A stretch of DNA of 64,000 bases from Candidatus Binatia bacterium (GTDB lineage Bacteria; Desulfobacterota; Binatia; HRBIN30), in NCBI GenBank assembly GCA_026004215.1, contig BPIR01000001.1:124001-188000 (forward strand). Reading direction: 5' to 3'. Under the pieces are notes generated by a model. That model searched no databases and had not been told where the DNA came from. It saw only the letters and a program-made list of their open reading frames with translations. The position numbers and the translations under genes are program-made. Positions 45,612-55,261 of the stretch are shown here, piece by piece. Position 1 is the first letter of the stretch; each line of letters opens with the position of its first letter.

Positions 45612-46637
45612 ATGCTACCGCAAGAAAACTGGCGAGGCCTCATCCGGCCGCGGAAGTTAGAGCCAGACTCGAAAGAGCTCACTGCAACGTACGGCAAGTT
45701 CGTTGCAGAACCGCTAGAGCGTGGCTTTGGAATAACCCTCGGAAATGCGCTGCGGCGTGTGTTGCTGTCCTCGCTGCAAGGGTGTGCAGTGACGGCTGTT
45801 CGGATCGACGGTGTGTTGCACGAGTTCTCCACGTTGCCTGGTGTGCGCGAGGACGTGGCGGATATCATCCTGAACCTCAAGGAAGTACGCTTCAAAATGG
45901 ATGAGGGCCACGAAGCGATGGGAAGAGTTGATGTGCGGGGGGAGAGAGTCGTCACGGCCGCAGACATTGTGTTGGGGCCGCATGTGCAGGTGCTCAACCC
46001 CGAACAGCACATCGCAACCCTGTCGCGCGATGGTCGGCTGCAGATGGACCTGACCGTAAAACTTGGTCGGGGTTATGTGCCGGCCGAGCGCAACAAGGAC
46101 GAAACAGCACCAGTGGGCACGATCCCGATTGACGCGGTCTTCTCGCCGATTCGCAAGGTGAACTTTACGGTGACAAACGCTCGCGTGGCCCAGAGGACGG
46201 ACTACGACCGCCTCACTCTGGAGGTGTGGACGGATGGGAGCGTGAAGCCGGACGATGCCATTGCATACGCGGCACGGATCCTACAAGACCAGCTCGGAGT
46301 CTTTATCAATTTTGTTGAAACGCAGCCGGTGGAAGAGGCGAAGGAGGCGGCGAAGCAGCCGCAATTCAACGAAAATCTCTTTCGCAGTGTTGCGGAGCTG
46401 GATTTGTCGGTGCGCGCGGCCAACTGCCTGCAAAATGCCGGGATCAAATACATTGGCGAGCTCGTCCAAAAGACCGAGCAAGAGATGCTGAAGACGAAAA
46501 ACTTCGGGCGGAAGTCATTGAACGAGATCAAAGAAATTCTGCGCCAAATGGGTCTAGAGCTCGGTATGAAATTGGAAAATTTCCCGTCACGTGCGGAGCT
46601 GGATGCCCGCTGGGCGAGAGAAAAGGAAAGCGCCTAG
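45612..46637 (+). CDS. rpoA: DNA-directed RNA polymerase subunit alpha
   Basis: Assembles the core enzyme and, through its C-terminal domain, contacts UP elements and activators. The 341-residue product has the N-terminal domain with [20 protein letters not shown] near 36-55 and the C-terminal domain with [20 protein letters not shown] and [20 protein letters not shown] near 297-316. AGGAGGG lies 13 bases upstream, rather far. Standard place between rpsD and rplQ. Confidence 0.98.
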   Translation: MLPQENWRGLIRPRKLEPDSKELTATYGKFVAEPLERGFGITLGNALRRVLLSSLQGCAVTAVRIDGVLHEFSTLPGVREDVADIILNLKEVRFKMDEGHEAMGRVDVRGERVVTAADIVLGPHVQVLNPEQHIATLSRDGRLQMDLTVKLGRGYVPAERNKDETAPVGTIPIDAVFSPIRKVNFTVTNARVAQRTDYDRLTLEVWTDGSVKPDDAIAYAARILQDQLGVFINFVETQPVEEAKEAAKQPQFNENLFRSVAELDLSVRAANCLQNAGIKYIGELVQKTEQEMLKTKNFGRKSLNEIKEILRQMGLELGMKLENFPSRAELDARWAREKESA

Positions 46638-46680
46638 GGGGAAGGGCATGGCTTTGCCGCGATACGTTTAGGAGCTGCAC

Positions 46681-47073
46681 ATGAGACACTTGAAAGCAGG
46701 TCGAAAGCTAAGCAGGAGCGGAGCTCACCGTAAGGCGTTGCTGCGGAACTTGGTTACCGCTTTGGTGGAACGTGAGCAGATCAAAACGACCGATGCGAAA
46801 GCTAAGGAACTTCGCAAGCTGGCTGATCGTCTGATTACGCTGGGAAAACGAGGGACCCTGCACGCTCGAAGGCAGGCGGCTAGTGTGCTGCGAACAAGAG
46901 CAGCGGTGAGGAAACTCTTTGACGAGCTTGCTCCACGCTTCAGCCAGCGAAACGGTGGCTATACCAGGGTGCTCAAATTTACCCGGCGTCCCGGGGATTC
47001 TGCGCCGATTTCCATCGTGGAGTTCACGGAATCGAAGGCTCCCGCCACAGAACCCGTTAAGAAAAGCGCGTGA
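46681..47073 (+). CDS. rplQ: Large-subunit ribosomal protein bL17
   Basis: 50S protein at the exit tunnel; last gene of the 32-kb translation block. The 130-residue product starts [20 protein letters not shown] and has the [20 protein letters not shown] motif; the tail after residue 115 is a Lys/Ala/Pro-rich extension. Confidence 0.97.
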   Translation: MRHLKAGRKLSRSGAHRKALLRNLVTALVEREQIKTTDAKAKELRKLADRLITLGKRGTLHARRQAASVLRTRAAVRKLFDELAPRFSQRNGGYTRVLKFTRRPGDSAPISIVEFTESKAPATEPVKKSA

Positions 47074-47090
47074 GTGCCTCTTGAAGGCAC
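47074..47090 (+). terminator. Hairpin after rplQ
   Basis: GTGCCT and AGGCAC form a perfect 6-bp stem with a 5-base loop directly after the rplQ stop. No T-run follows, so it is not a standard intrinsic terminator, though its position suggests a role in 3'-end formation. The 217 bases to the convergent gene hold nothing else I can support. Confidence 0.35.
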
Positions 47091-47307
47091 CCGAGGTCGT
47101 CCGGTCACGCCTTCAGGTGGCTGATCCGTACTCCCGAACGGCATCATCCTGGCTCGTGGCTTGAATCGAGAAGCGCGGTTTCTCCTTTAATGGCGCCTGG
47201 GCTTGGCTTCCCGCTGGCTTGCAGGACGCTGCGAGAGGCCCCAGGTCGGCTGACCTCGCACGACGCCGTTCGCTCCCTCTTCCTCTGTCGTCACATGTAC
47301 CTTTGCG

Positions 47308-50223
47308 TTACGGAGCGAGCAGCAACCGCTTCACGAGAGCTTCGAGGTCCGCGGAGGAGACCCTCCCGTCTCTATTGATGTCTGCACTGCGTGATAGCGC
47401 CTGAGGACGAAAGAGCTGGCGGAGCAAAAGCGACAGGTCAGCTTCTGTGGTGCGGCCGTCCCCGTCGAGGTCTCCCGGTTCAACTGTGGGAACGGTTGCA
47501 GTCAGGCTTGGGGTTGCCGTGGGTTTGGTGGTTGGCGTGTCACTCGGAGAATAGGTGGGCGTGAGGCTGGATGTTGGCGTTGCACTCGATGTCGGGGTAG
47601 CTGTGAGGGTCGGCAAGGCAGTGGAGGTTGCGGAGGGACGCGGCGTCGGAGTTAGTGATGGCGTGAGTGAGGGGGTGGGAGATGGCATTACGGTGCGCGT
47701 TGGCGTCGGGGATGCGGTGGCACTATTGGTCGGGGTCGCTGAGGGGAGACGCGTCTGCGTGGCCGTAAGCGTACTGGACGCAGATCGGGTTGGAGGAAAG
47801 GTTGCTGTCCAAGTGCGCGTCATGCTTTGCGTGGCAGAGGCCGTAGGACTCTGTGATGGCGTGGCCGTGGCGGTTAGGCTCCGGGTCACGGTTGGCGTGG
47901 GCGAATCGGTACTCGTGCTTGTTGGAGTCCGATGCGACAGAGATGGCGATTCCTGTGGCGAGGGCGAGGGAGTGACCGGGAAAGGACTACTTGTGGCAAA
48001 GGCTGTTTGGCTGGCGGTCGGCGTGGTAGGTCCTACAGCCGTGGGCGTGGCCGTTGGGGAGCTCGGCGTGGCACTTGGTACCGCTTCGGGGGCCGTTTCC
48101 GTGGCCGTGGGAGACGCACTATGCGTGGGGGAGACGGTCGGGCTCCTCTCGATCGCTGGTGACGACGTAGGTGTTTGACTGGGCGTCGCAGTGGGAGACA
48201 GAAAGCCTTCCGGCGTCGGATCTTGGGTCTGCGCAGGTGTGGAGGTGGCCGTTGCAGTTGTGGTTGTGGTTGTGGTTGTGGTTGGTGTCGCTCTTCCGGA
48301 ACGAATCGCTGTAAAGGTACGTGTAGGGGTACGGGAAGGATAGGGTGTTAGAGTTCGGGTCATTGTTCTAGTCGCTGTGAAGGAGCGCGTGGATGTGGAG
48401 GTGGGTGAGGAAGTTGCGGTCCGCGTGTGGGAGGCGGTTGGGGTGTTGGATGGCGTTCCGGTAAAGCTGGGGGTCGGGCTTGGGGAAGCAGAAGGGGTTG
48501 CAGTCCGCGTAGGTGTGTTGGAAGGCGTGCGGCTCGGACTGGACGATGCAGAAGCTGACGGCGTTGGTGTTCGAGACGGAGTGTGAGTCGCCGTGGGGGA
48601 AGGCGATGCGGTTCGCGTGGATGAGGGCGAGGGCGTGCGCGTCGCTGTCACCGTTGGGGTTCCGCTCGCTGTTGGTGTCTTGGTTACAGTCCCGGTTGAC
48701 GTGGGGGTTCGTGTTCCCGTGGCCGTGACTGTGGGCGTGGGTGACCTGCTCGGGGTTGGCGTGGGGAAAGAAAAGCCAAGTTGCGCCACCCAAGTGCCCC
48801 ATAGATTACTGGGCTCCTCGGCGTACTCCCCAAAGGCCCAGAAAGAGTTGTCCGTCGGATCGATGGCGATGCTGTTGTAGTCACCCCACCGGTTCCGACC
48901 CTGCGAATCCAATAGGATGAATGGCCCCGCACCTACGCGAAGCGTTTGGGTGCGAGCGAACTGGTTACGAGGGTCGCTACGGAGTTGCCCGGCGCCAAGA
49001 AGAGAGACGAACCGTGTCGGCCCAGACTGGTTGTAAACGGCCACCACGTTTCCGATGTTGTCCACTGCAAGGGCGCCATAGAACGTGTGCTCACCGGGGG
49101 CACCTTGCATGAAATCTTGTTTAACGCCGACGACAGGGAAGTTCGTCGTATCCAGTTCAAAGATCCGAACGGCCGCGACGGTTTCGTTACCGAAGACGGC
49201 ACCAACGGTGGCGGCCAACCACAAAGAGTCGTTACGCCATACTGCGGCGGTTACTCGAGGACCACCGGTCTCGATTCTCCTGGTTGTCATGGGTTGGCTG
49301 GCGTTAGGTGGGGCCGCGCAGGGTGGGGGAACTGTCAACTCGCGGAAATGTAAGAGGGGATCCGAGCCTTCTAGGACGATCACTCGCCAAACCTGCACGG
49401 CGCAGGCGTTTGGGAAGCGCGTGCTGACGATATAACCGGCTGGGGAGTCCCCGAAGGCCTGCGCGGCATGTAAGTGAAAAACCAAACTCCCTCCCGCCTG
49501 CAAGTTGGAAAAATCGAAGAAAGGAGCGGGATCTCCGCGAAGTAGAGGACCTTTGGGTACCACGCGAATTCGCGCGCCGTGAAAATCGAAAAACGCACCG
49601 TCGAACAAGTTACCGGTTAAGTAGACGGCGTGACGGTCGGAGCCCAAGGAGGGCAGATCAACAAAGTTCTGACTTCCGTCGGTGTTTACATCGAAAGCGT
49701 AATAGTGCCATTGGCTGGTTGCCCATTCAGTGTCCGAAACAGCGAGTAGCCAATACGATGCGAAAGGATTGCCTCGGCGGGACGCTGCGAGTACCCAAAA
49801 GCGGCCATTCTCAAAGATCGTGCGGGGGTCCGTAAGGAAATCTTCCGCGTTGGCTACGGGCGCAAAAAACGACTGTAGAGAACTCTCAGCGACCGGCGTT
49901 CCCCGACGGTCAGTAACGCGCACGGTTCCGTTAGTGACCAATAAGATTTGGCCTGGGCCGACGGCGATGGTCGGATTCGGTGGGTTCGTGCCATCAAAAG
50001 TAACGCCGGTAAATCCTCTACGAATCTCCAGATCAATGTCTGCAGCTTGCCGCCCGAAAGAGGCCAGTCCCAGAACGCTCGAACCCGGGGCAAACCAAGA
50101 ATTCAGAGGTGTGCCGACTTTTGGTTCAACGGGCCGGTGCCACCCCGCGATGCAGGGATGAGGCGCAATAGAGAGCCAGAAAAGAGCTGTTAGCCGCCAA
50201 ACCCGATCCCCAACCAAACTCAC
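47308..50223 (-). CDS. Secreted protein with Thr/Ser/Pro stalk and C-terminal dockerin-type domain
   Basis: A 971-residue exported protein of unknown function. A GTG start at 50223 with TAGGGA upstream gives an N-terminal signal with a basic patch (GDRVWR) and a hydrophobic stretch ending near CIAG; a Met 13 codons earlier is an alternative. About residues 30-485 form a globular part with repeated short strands and phrases such as NPTIAVGPGQILLVTNGTVR, probably a beta-propeller or similar. About 485-912 is low-complexity TPT/SPT/TAT repeat, likely glycosylated and extended. The end is a type I dockerin-like pair of calcium loops: GDLDGDGRTTEADLSLLL and ADINRDGRVSSADLEALV. Its cohesin partner is not in the window. 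Related stalks occur in surface proteins of several delta-type bacteria. Confidence 0.8.
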   Translation of the reverse strand: MSLVGDRVWRLTALFWLSIAPHPCIAGWHRPVEPKVGTPLNSWFAPGSSVLGLASFGRQAADIDLEIRRGFTGVTFDGTNPPNPTIAVGPGQILLVTNGTVRVTDRRGTPVAESSLQSFFAPVANAEDFLTDPRTIFENGRFWVLAASRRGNPFASYWLLAVSDTEWATSQWHYYAFDVNTDGSQNFVDLPSLGSDRHAVYLTGNLFDGAFFDFHGARIRVVPKGPLLRGDPAPFFDFSNLQAGGSLVFHLHAAQAFGDSPAGYIVSTRFPNACAVQVWRVIVLEGSDPLLHFRELTVPPPCAAPPNASQPMTTRRIETGGPRVTAAVWRNDSLWLAATVGAVFGNETVAAVRIFELDTTNFPVVGVKQDFMQGAPGEHTFYGALAVDNIGNVVAVYNQSGPTRFVSLLGAGQLRSDPRNQFARTQTLRVGAGPFILLDSQGRNRWGDYNSIAIDPTDNSFWAFGEYAEEPSNLWGTWVAQLGFSFPTPTPSRSPTPTVTATGTRTPTSTGTVTKTPTASGTPTVTATRTPSPSSTRTASPSPTATHTPSRTPTPSASASSSPSRTPSNTPTRTATPSASPSPTPSFTGTPSNTPTASHTRTATSSPTSTSTRSFTATRTMTRTLTPYPSRTPTRTFTAIRSGRATPTTTTTTTTTATATSTPAQTQDPTPEGFLSPTATPSQTPTSSPAIERSPTVSPTHSASPTATETAPEAVPSATPSSPTATPTAVGPTTPTASQTAFATSSPFPVTPSPSPQESPSLSHRTPTSTSTDSPTPTVTRSLTATATPSQSPTASATQSMTRTWTATFPPTRSASSTLTATQTRLPSATPTNSATASPTPTRTVMPSPTPSLTPSLTPTPRPSATSTALPTLTATPTSSATPTSSLTPTYSPSDTPTTKPTATPSLTATVPTVEPGDLDGDGRTTEADLSLLLRQLFRPQALSRSADINRDGRVSSADLEALVKRLLLAP
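48257..48284 (-). repeat. Hexanucleotide microsatellite in the stalk region
   Basis: Four perfect GTTGTG units (48257-48280) plus a partial fifth, coding for a run of Thr on the minus strand. The unit is six bases, so gain or loss of copies would change stalk length without changing frame. Confidence 0.8.
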
Positions 50224-50471
50224 GGTATTCCCTACTAGCAGAGCCGGCCATCCGCAGCGCAACGTTATGCGCGGTCACTGTCTCGAGACGACGGCGAACT
50301 ACATCAAGGCCGAAGATGCATCCCGCGTAATCTCACGAGTCGAGCGCAATTTGGTTAACCGAGATTGAATTTGGCCGGGTTGCCGCCCGCACGCTGGCTG
50401 AGAATGGCACTTGGGCTGATTGCGTTGTCGTTGGAACCACGCCAACCACGCGCCGGCCGAGCCAATGAGAG

Positions 50472-51266
50472 TTACGGCGTCATTGGACGAAGTTGAGAAC
50501 GGGCGCGCTGTTGCACGGCCGCCCTGCGGCGGGCCACTTCTTCGGGGCGCAGTTGGCGTGAAAACTCGCTTGAACGATTCGCCTCCAAGGCTCGGCCCTG
50601 CGCATAAGACAGTGCGTATCCATCATCGATCAGCCGCTTGTACGCGTGCACCAAGCGTTGGTCGCATGACAAAATATCGCGAGCCAGGGCTTCGCAGGTT
50701 GGTATCAGGTCTGGCGGCGGAACGACACGGTTGACAAGCCCCCAGTCCAGAGCAGTTTGGGCGTCAATGTAATTACCGGTAAGTGAGAGCTCTTTTGCGC
50801 GGTAAACGCCGATTAAGCGGGAAAGTTTCTGACTTAAACCCCAGCCGGGCATGATCCCCACGCGGGCATGCGTATCGGCAAAACGTGCCTCGGTGGATGC
50901 GATCAAGATGTCGCAAGCGAGGGCGAGTTCAAAACCGCCGGTAATCGCGAAGCCATGGATCGCAGCGATTACAGGCTTCTGGCAGCGCTCGACAGTGTCC
51001 ACCACATCCGCGCTGCTCGCCGCGGTGCGAGCCTCCGTGGCCGGGCTTCCACTGAGTTCCTTGAGGTCCAAACCAGCGCAGAAAGCACGGCCTGCACCCG
51101 TGAGGATGATGACACCAACTGTCGGGTCTTCCTCGGCTCGCTCAAAAGCTTCTACCAATGCTGCCCGCAGGGCGCGTGACAGTGCATTTAAAACGTGTGG
51201 CCGATTCAAGGTAATCCGCGCGATGCCATCGCTCACGTCAACTAGCAAGATCTTGTCGTCTGCCAT
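50472..51266 (-). CDS. Crotonase-family (enoyl-CoA hydratase-like) protein
   Basis: Crotonase-fold enzymes stabilise enolate forms of acyl-CoA thioesters. The 264-residue product has the oxyanion-hole segments AFCAGLDL near 61-68 and HGFAITGGFELALACD near 104-119. The first catalytic Glu of hydratases is kept (Glu113), but the position of the second reads His133 (ARFADTHARVGIMPG where hydratases have a Glu), so a standard hydration reaction is doubtful; isomerase, hydrolase or other activity is possible. An in-frame Met at 51314 would overlap the moaA end. It is the last gene of a minus-strand row beginning at uppP. Confidence 0.8.
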   Translation of the reverse strand: MADDKILLVDVSDGIARITLNRPHVLNALSRALRAALVEAFERAEEDPTVGVIILTGAGRAFCAGLDLKELSGSPATEARTAASSADVVDTVERCQKPVIAAIHGFAITGGFELALACDILIASTEARFADTHARVGIMPGWGLSQKLSRLIGVYRAKELSLTGNYIDAQTALDWGLVNRVVPPPDLIPTCEALARDILSCDQRLVHAYKRLIDDGYALSYAQGRALEANRSSEFSRQLRPEEVARRRAAVQQRARSQLRPMTP

Positions 51267-51303
51267 GAAGCCAACCTCTCGACGAAGAAACTGTTCGTAG
51301 GGT

Positions 51304-52293
51304 TCATCCCCCAATCTGATACATGGAGCGTTCTTCCGGTGAGATCCCCGCGCTCAACGCGTGCCCCGTCGGCTTCCGGCGCACGGCAAGCGCCAGCAGC
51401 TCGGCCAACGTTTCTGTCGATCCGCCGTTACGCAGAATGTCCCGAACATCGATCTCCTCGTCATGCAGTAAGCAGAGATGCAACTTGCCGTCGGCAGTCA
51501 AGCGCATTCGATTGCAAGTGCCGCAATAAGGTCGGCTCACGGGGCTAATGAGTCCGACCAGCCCCTGAGCACCCGGAATTCGGTAGTAGACCGCTTCGTC
51601 TGAAGGGTGCAGAGCGGAGACAGGTTCCAGGGGCCCAAGATTCTCTTGAATTTGCCGCAAAACGTTTTCATTCGAAACGAAATGGCTCACGGCGATTCGT
51701 GACTCCTCACCGCCACCCAGCGGCATGAGTTCGATGAAGCGGACATGCCAGGGATGGATCAATGTCAGCCGAGCTAGGTCCACAACGTCCTCGTCATTGT
51801 AACCCCGTGCGACAACGACATTCAGTTTGATCGGACACAGGCCCGCTCGTTCGGCCGCCTCGATGCCCGCCCAGATCTCTTCTAGGGTACCAAAGCGCAT
51901 GATGCGCTGAAGCCGACCTGGATGAAGCGAATCGACGTGAATGTTCACCCGCTTCAAACCAGCCTGACGCAAGCGTTCAGCCATCTTGGGTAGTAGGATT
52001 CCGTTGGTCGTCATCGAGAGATCGTGGATCCCGCGGATCGACGCAATTCGCTGGACAATGTCTTCAAGGTCGGGACGTAAGGTAGGCTCTCCACCCGTCA
52101 GCCGCACCTTGGCAAACCCTATTTGAGCCGCGGCGTGGACCACGCGCTCTATTTCAGCCGCGCTAAGAAGCTCGTCGGGCCGTGTCAGGCGCAAGCCTTG
52201 CAAAGGCATGCAGTAGACACAGCGTAAGTTGCAATGGTCGATAATGGAGACGCGCAGGTAATCAATGTTTCGTCCGAAGCGATCGAGAGGCAT
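51304..52293 (-). CDS. moaA: GTP 3',8-cyclase, molybdenum cofactor synthesis
   Basis: Radical SAM enzyme that converts GTP to the 3',8-cyclo intermediate of molybdopterin. The 329-residue product has the SAM-cluster motif CNLRCVYC (Cys21, Cys25, Cys28), RLTGGEPTLR, and the second iron-sulfur cluster CGTCNRMRLTADGKLHLC (Cys257, Cys260, Cys274). It ends in Gly-Gly, the conserved tail that inserts into the active site. moaC is not beside it. It lies 28 bases after a permease gene and 37 before the crotonase gene. Confidence 0.95.
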   Translation of the reverse strand: MPLDRFGRNIDYLRVSIIDHCNLRCVYCMPLQGLRLTRPDELLSAAEIERVVHAAAQIGFAKVRLTGGEPTLRPDLEDIVQRIASIRGIHDLSMTTNGILLPKMAERLRQAGLKRVNIHVDSLHPGRLQRIMRFGTLEEIWAGIEAAERAGLCPIKLNVVVARGYNDEDVVDLARLTLIHPWHVRFIELMPLGGGEESRIAVSHFVSNENVLRQIQENLGPLEPVSALHPSDEAVYYRIPGAQGLVGLISPVSRPYCGTCNRMRLTADGKLHLCLLHDEEIDVRDILRNGGSTETLAELLALAVRRKPTGHALSAGISPEERSMYQIGG

Positions 52294-52321
52294 AGTACGC
52301 CACCATTGGCCGCTACGGGCC

Positions 52322-53740
52322 TTAAGTCAAGCTGCTGGCGCGACGCCGCTGCCGTGTGAGATAGTAAACGGGCACTCCAGCCAGCACGATCAATAACCCC
52401 GGCCAAGTGTACCTCGGCTTCATGACCAGCAAATCGACCATAATGGCTAGGGTTGCCGCGACGTAGAGCAACGTTAGCCACGGATAACCGATTGCTCGAT
52501 AGGGGCGTGGCCACTGCGGGTGGCGTATGCGGAGAACAACCACAGCGGCAACCGTAAGCGAGTAAAAAAGCAGGGCCGCAAAAATCACATAATCCAGAAG
52601 GTCACCGTACGTTCCCGAGAGAACCAATATGCCCGCCCAGGCGGCTTGAAAGACCAGCGCAACAACGGGAACCCTGTATACGTTCAGGTAACCGGCGGCC
52701 TTAAAAAACAGGCCGTCTTTCGCCATCGCGTGGTAAACCCGAGCACCTGAAAGGATCAGGCCGTTGGCGCACCCAAACGTGGAGACCATGATCGCTGCAG
52801 ACATTAGGAGATTGCCGGTAGAGCCGAACAAGACCTCCATCATCGCACTGGCAACACGGTCGTTGTTTGCATACTGGATTCCGCGCTCTAGGGGGTTCGA
52901 TCCACCAGCGGCGCCCCAAAGCGGCAGTACGGCTAGGTAGGAGGCGTTTGCCAGGATGTAAAGCACAGTGACACCTCCAGCACCAATTACGAGGCTTGCC
53001 GCGATGTTCCGCTCAGGATGTTTGACTTCGGCCGCGGCAAATGTGATGTTGTTCCAAGCGTCTGCCGAAAACAAGGCTCCGACCATTGCGGCACCGAAAA
53101 GCGGCAGTACGTCCGACAGGCTCATCGCTCTCTGGCCCCAAAAGTAAACCCAGTTGACGTGCCCTTGACCGAGGGAAGGACCAAGAACGACCCCAGCGAG
53201 AACAACGGCAAGAAGAGTCCCAACCTTGGCCACCGTAAATATGTTTTGAATCCAACGCCCCGTACGTAACCCTCGGCAGTTTGCCCACGTGAGCAGGACA
53301 ATGACACCGATGGCCACGCATCGTTGGCCATCGAGCCCGACTGAACCCGCTGTGGATCCCTCCAGTGCCGGAATGAACACAGCGCAGAATTTGGCGAATG
53401 CGACGGCCACAGCGGCGATCGTGCCGGTTTGGATCACAGTAAAAAGCGTCCACCCGTACAAGAATCCCCACAAGGGGCCGTATGCCTCCCGCAAGTACAC
53501 GTACTGTCCCCCGGCTCTCGGAAGCATTGCGGCGAGCTCCCCGTAATTGAGAGCGGCGACGACAGTAACTGCTGCGGTGGCTAGCCAAACCGCGAGAAGC
53601 CAAACCGGTGCGTCGAGTAAGCGGGCGATATCGGCGCTTACTAGGAAGATGCCAGAGCCGATCATCGAGCCGGCAACAATTGCCGCGGCATCCCACAGGC
53701 CTAAGATCCGGGCAAACTCGGCTTGCCTGGTCGGTTTCAC
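52322..53740 (-). CDS. APC-family amino-acid permease (LAT/SteT-like)
   Basis: Inner-membrane amino-acid transporter of the amino acid-polyamine-organocation superfamily, substrate unknown. The 472-residue product has about twelve membrane segments; the first contains GSMIGSGIFLVS, the unwound substrate-binding helix, and RAGGQYVYLREAYGPLWGFL follows as in L-amino-acid exchangers. I start at GTG 53740 because the open frame further upstream overlaps the preceding permease by 100 bases and is polar; the start remains uncertain. The second of two permease genes in a row, from a different APC branch than the first. Confidence 0.85.
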   Translation of the reverse strand: MKPTRQAEFARILGLWDAAAIVAGSMIGSGIFLVSADIARLLDAPVWLLAVWLATAAVTVVAALNYGELAAMLPRAGGQYVYLREAYGPLWGFLYGWTLFTVIQTGTIAAVAVAFAKFCAVFIPALEGSTAGSVGLDGQRCVAIGVIVLLTWANCRGLRTGRWIQNIFTVAKVGTLLAVVLAGVVLGPSLGQGHVNWVYFWGQRAMSLSDVLPLFGAAMVGALFSADAWNNITFAAAEVKHPERNIAASLVIGAGGVTVLYILANASYLAVLPLWGAAGGSNPLERGIQYANNDRVASAMMEVLFGSTGNLLMSAAIMVSTFGCANGLILSGARVYHAMAKDGLFFKAAGYLNVYRVPVVALVFQAAWAGILVLSGTYGDLLDYVIFAALLFYSLTVAAVVVLRIRHPQWPRPYRAIGYPWLTLLYVAATLAIMVDLLVMKPRYTWPGLLIVLAGVPVYYLTRQRRRASSLT

Positions 53741-53781
53741 AGCGCGAGCTCGTTCAAAATCGCAGTCAGAGACGCGGGTGG

Positions 53782-55215
53782 CTATGTCTGAAGCGGACGA
53801 GCCATTCTGACACCGTGTTTGGCAATTCGACTGTGATATCGACTGTAGCTGAAATAAATCAACAACCCGAGCCCGAGCCAAATTCCTAGTCGCATCCAGT
53901 TGTGGGAGCCCAGCGAGAACATCATGCCAAGGTTGAATAGAATGCCGAGAATAGGCACGAGTGGGAAAAGAGGCGTACGAAACGGGCGAGGCTGATGCGG
54001 ATTAGTGTATCGCATCACCAGCACGGCGCTGCATACGACGACGAACGCAAACAAGGTGCCGATATTGACCATTTCGGCAAGCGCTTGAATGGGCAGCAAT
54101 GCAGCAACGACCGCCACCACCACTCCGGTTAGAATTGTAGAGCGGTGCGGGGTACGGAAACGCGGGTGCACCCTCCCAAAAAAGTGCTCCGGGAGTAACC
54201 CATCTCGAGCCATTGCAAAGAACACTCGCGGCTGACTCAACATCAGCACTACAAGGACGCTGGTGATGCCCGCAACCGCTCCTATCGAGATAATCAATAC
54301 AGCCGCATTGAAGCCGTGGCGGGCAAATGCCGCCGCAAGCGGGGCATCGACGTCGATCTCGGTGTAAGGAACCATCCCTGTAAGAACCGCGGCGACGCCA
54401 ATGTACAGTGCAGTACAAATTGCCAGGGATGCGATAATCCCAATGGGCACGTCACGCTGAGGGTTGCGAGCTTCTTCTGCTTGTGTGGAGACAGAGTCGA
54501 AGCCGATATAAGCGAAAAAGACGTAGGCGGCTCCCGCGGCCACGCCCTTCCAACCGAAGGGAAGAAACGGAGTCCAGTTGTCCGGGTTCACATAAGTGGC
54601 TCCCACCAAGATCACGAACAAGATCACGGCCAACTTCACGGCCACCATCGTGGCATTGAACGTGGCACTTTCTCGGATTCCGACAACAAGAACAGCAGTG
54701 ACGAGCAACACGATGACAGCGGCAGGTAAGTTGAAGTAAGCCCCCGGTGTGCTGAATGGGTCCGAACTGATCGCAACCGGCAAGTGGATGCCAAACAACT
54801 CGAGCAGATGCAAAAAATACTTCGACCAGCCATGGGCGACGGTTGCCGAAGCCATTCCGTATTCGAGGATGAGGTCCCAGCCGATAATCCACGCCAGCAG
54901 CTCACCTAGAGTGGCGTAGGCATAGGTGTAAGCGCTACCTGCCACCGGAATCATCGCGGCAAATTCTGCGTAGCAGAGCGCGGCAAAGGCACAGCCAAGC
55001 CCGGCGATGACAAAAGACAAAACCAGGGCTGGACCGGCGTGGTCGTGAGCAGCAAGCCCTGTAAGCACGAAGATTCCCGCGCCGATGATGGCACCGACTC
55101 CCAGAGAGGTGAGCGCCCAGGGTCCGAGTGCCCGGCGAAGCCGATTCTCGCTTGCCAAGTCGGCCTCGAGCATGGAAATCGGTTTGACCCTGAACAACTG
55201 TCGCCAAAGACTCAT
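53782..55215 (-). CDS. APC-family amino-acid permease (CAT-like)
   Basis: Inner-membrane amino-acid transporter resembling the cationic amino-acid transporter branch (bacterial YfnA type). The 477-residue product starts at ATG 55215, fixed by GGAGGAAATCC just upstream; the frame is open 49 codons earlier without support. It begins with a cytoplasmic segment (ENRLRRALGPWALTSLG), then GAIIGAGIFVLTG in segment 1, PVAGSAYTYAYATLGELLAW, FFAYIGFDSVSTQAEEARNP near the middle and about twelve spans in all. Substrate is not predictable from sequence. Confidence 0.87.
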   Translation of the reverse strand: MSLWRQLFRVKPISMLEADLASENRLRRALGPWALTSLGVGAIIGAGIFVLTGLAAHDHAGPALVLSFVIAGLGCAFAALCYAEFAAMIPVAGSAYTYAYATLGELLAWIIGWDLILEYGMASATVAHGWSKYFLHLLELFGIHLPVAISSDPFSTPGAYFNLPAAVIVLLVTAVLVVGIRESATFNATMVAVKLAVILFVILVGATYVNPDNWTPFLPFGWKGVAAGAAYVFFAYIGFDSVSTQAEEARNPQRDVPIGIIASLAICTALYIGVAAVLTGMVPYTEIDVDAPLAAAFARHGFNAAVLIISIGAVAGITSVLVVLMLSQPRVFFAMARDGLLPEHFFGRVHPRFRTPHRSTILTGVVVAVVAALLPIQALAEMVNIGTLFAFVVVCSAVLVMRYTNPHQPRPFRTPLFPLVPILGILFNLGMMFSLGSHNWMRLGIWLGLGLLIYFSYSRYHSRIAKHGVRMARPLQT

Positions 55216-55261
55216 GGATTTCCTCCGATATTTTTGCGGTCTTTTGCTATTGAAAGCGCTG

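Noticed and set aside
47555..48178. Plus-strand 207-codon frame rich in Val and Gly
   Set aside because: It is the mirror of the Thr/Ser/Pro repeat of the minus-strand gene.
47500..48765. CRISPR-like or tandem DNA repeat array
   Set aside because: The short periodicity encodes TPT/SPT protein repeats; units are irregular and there are no spacers.
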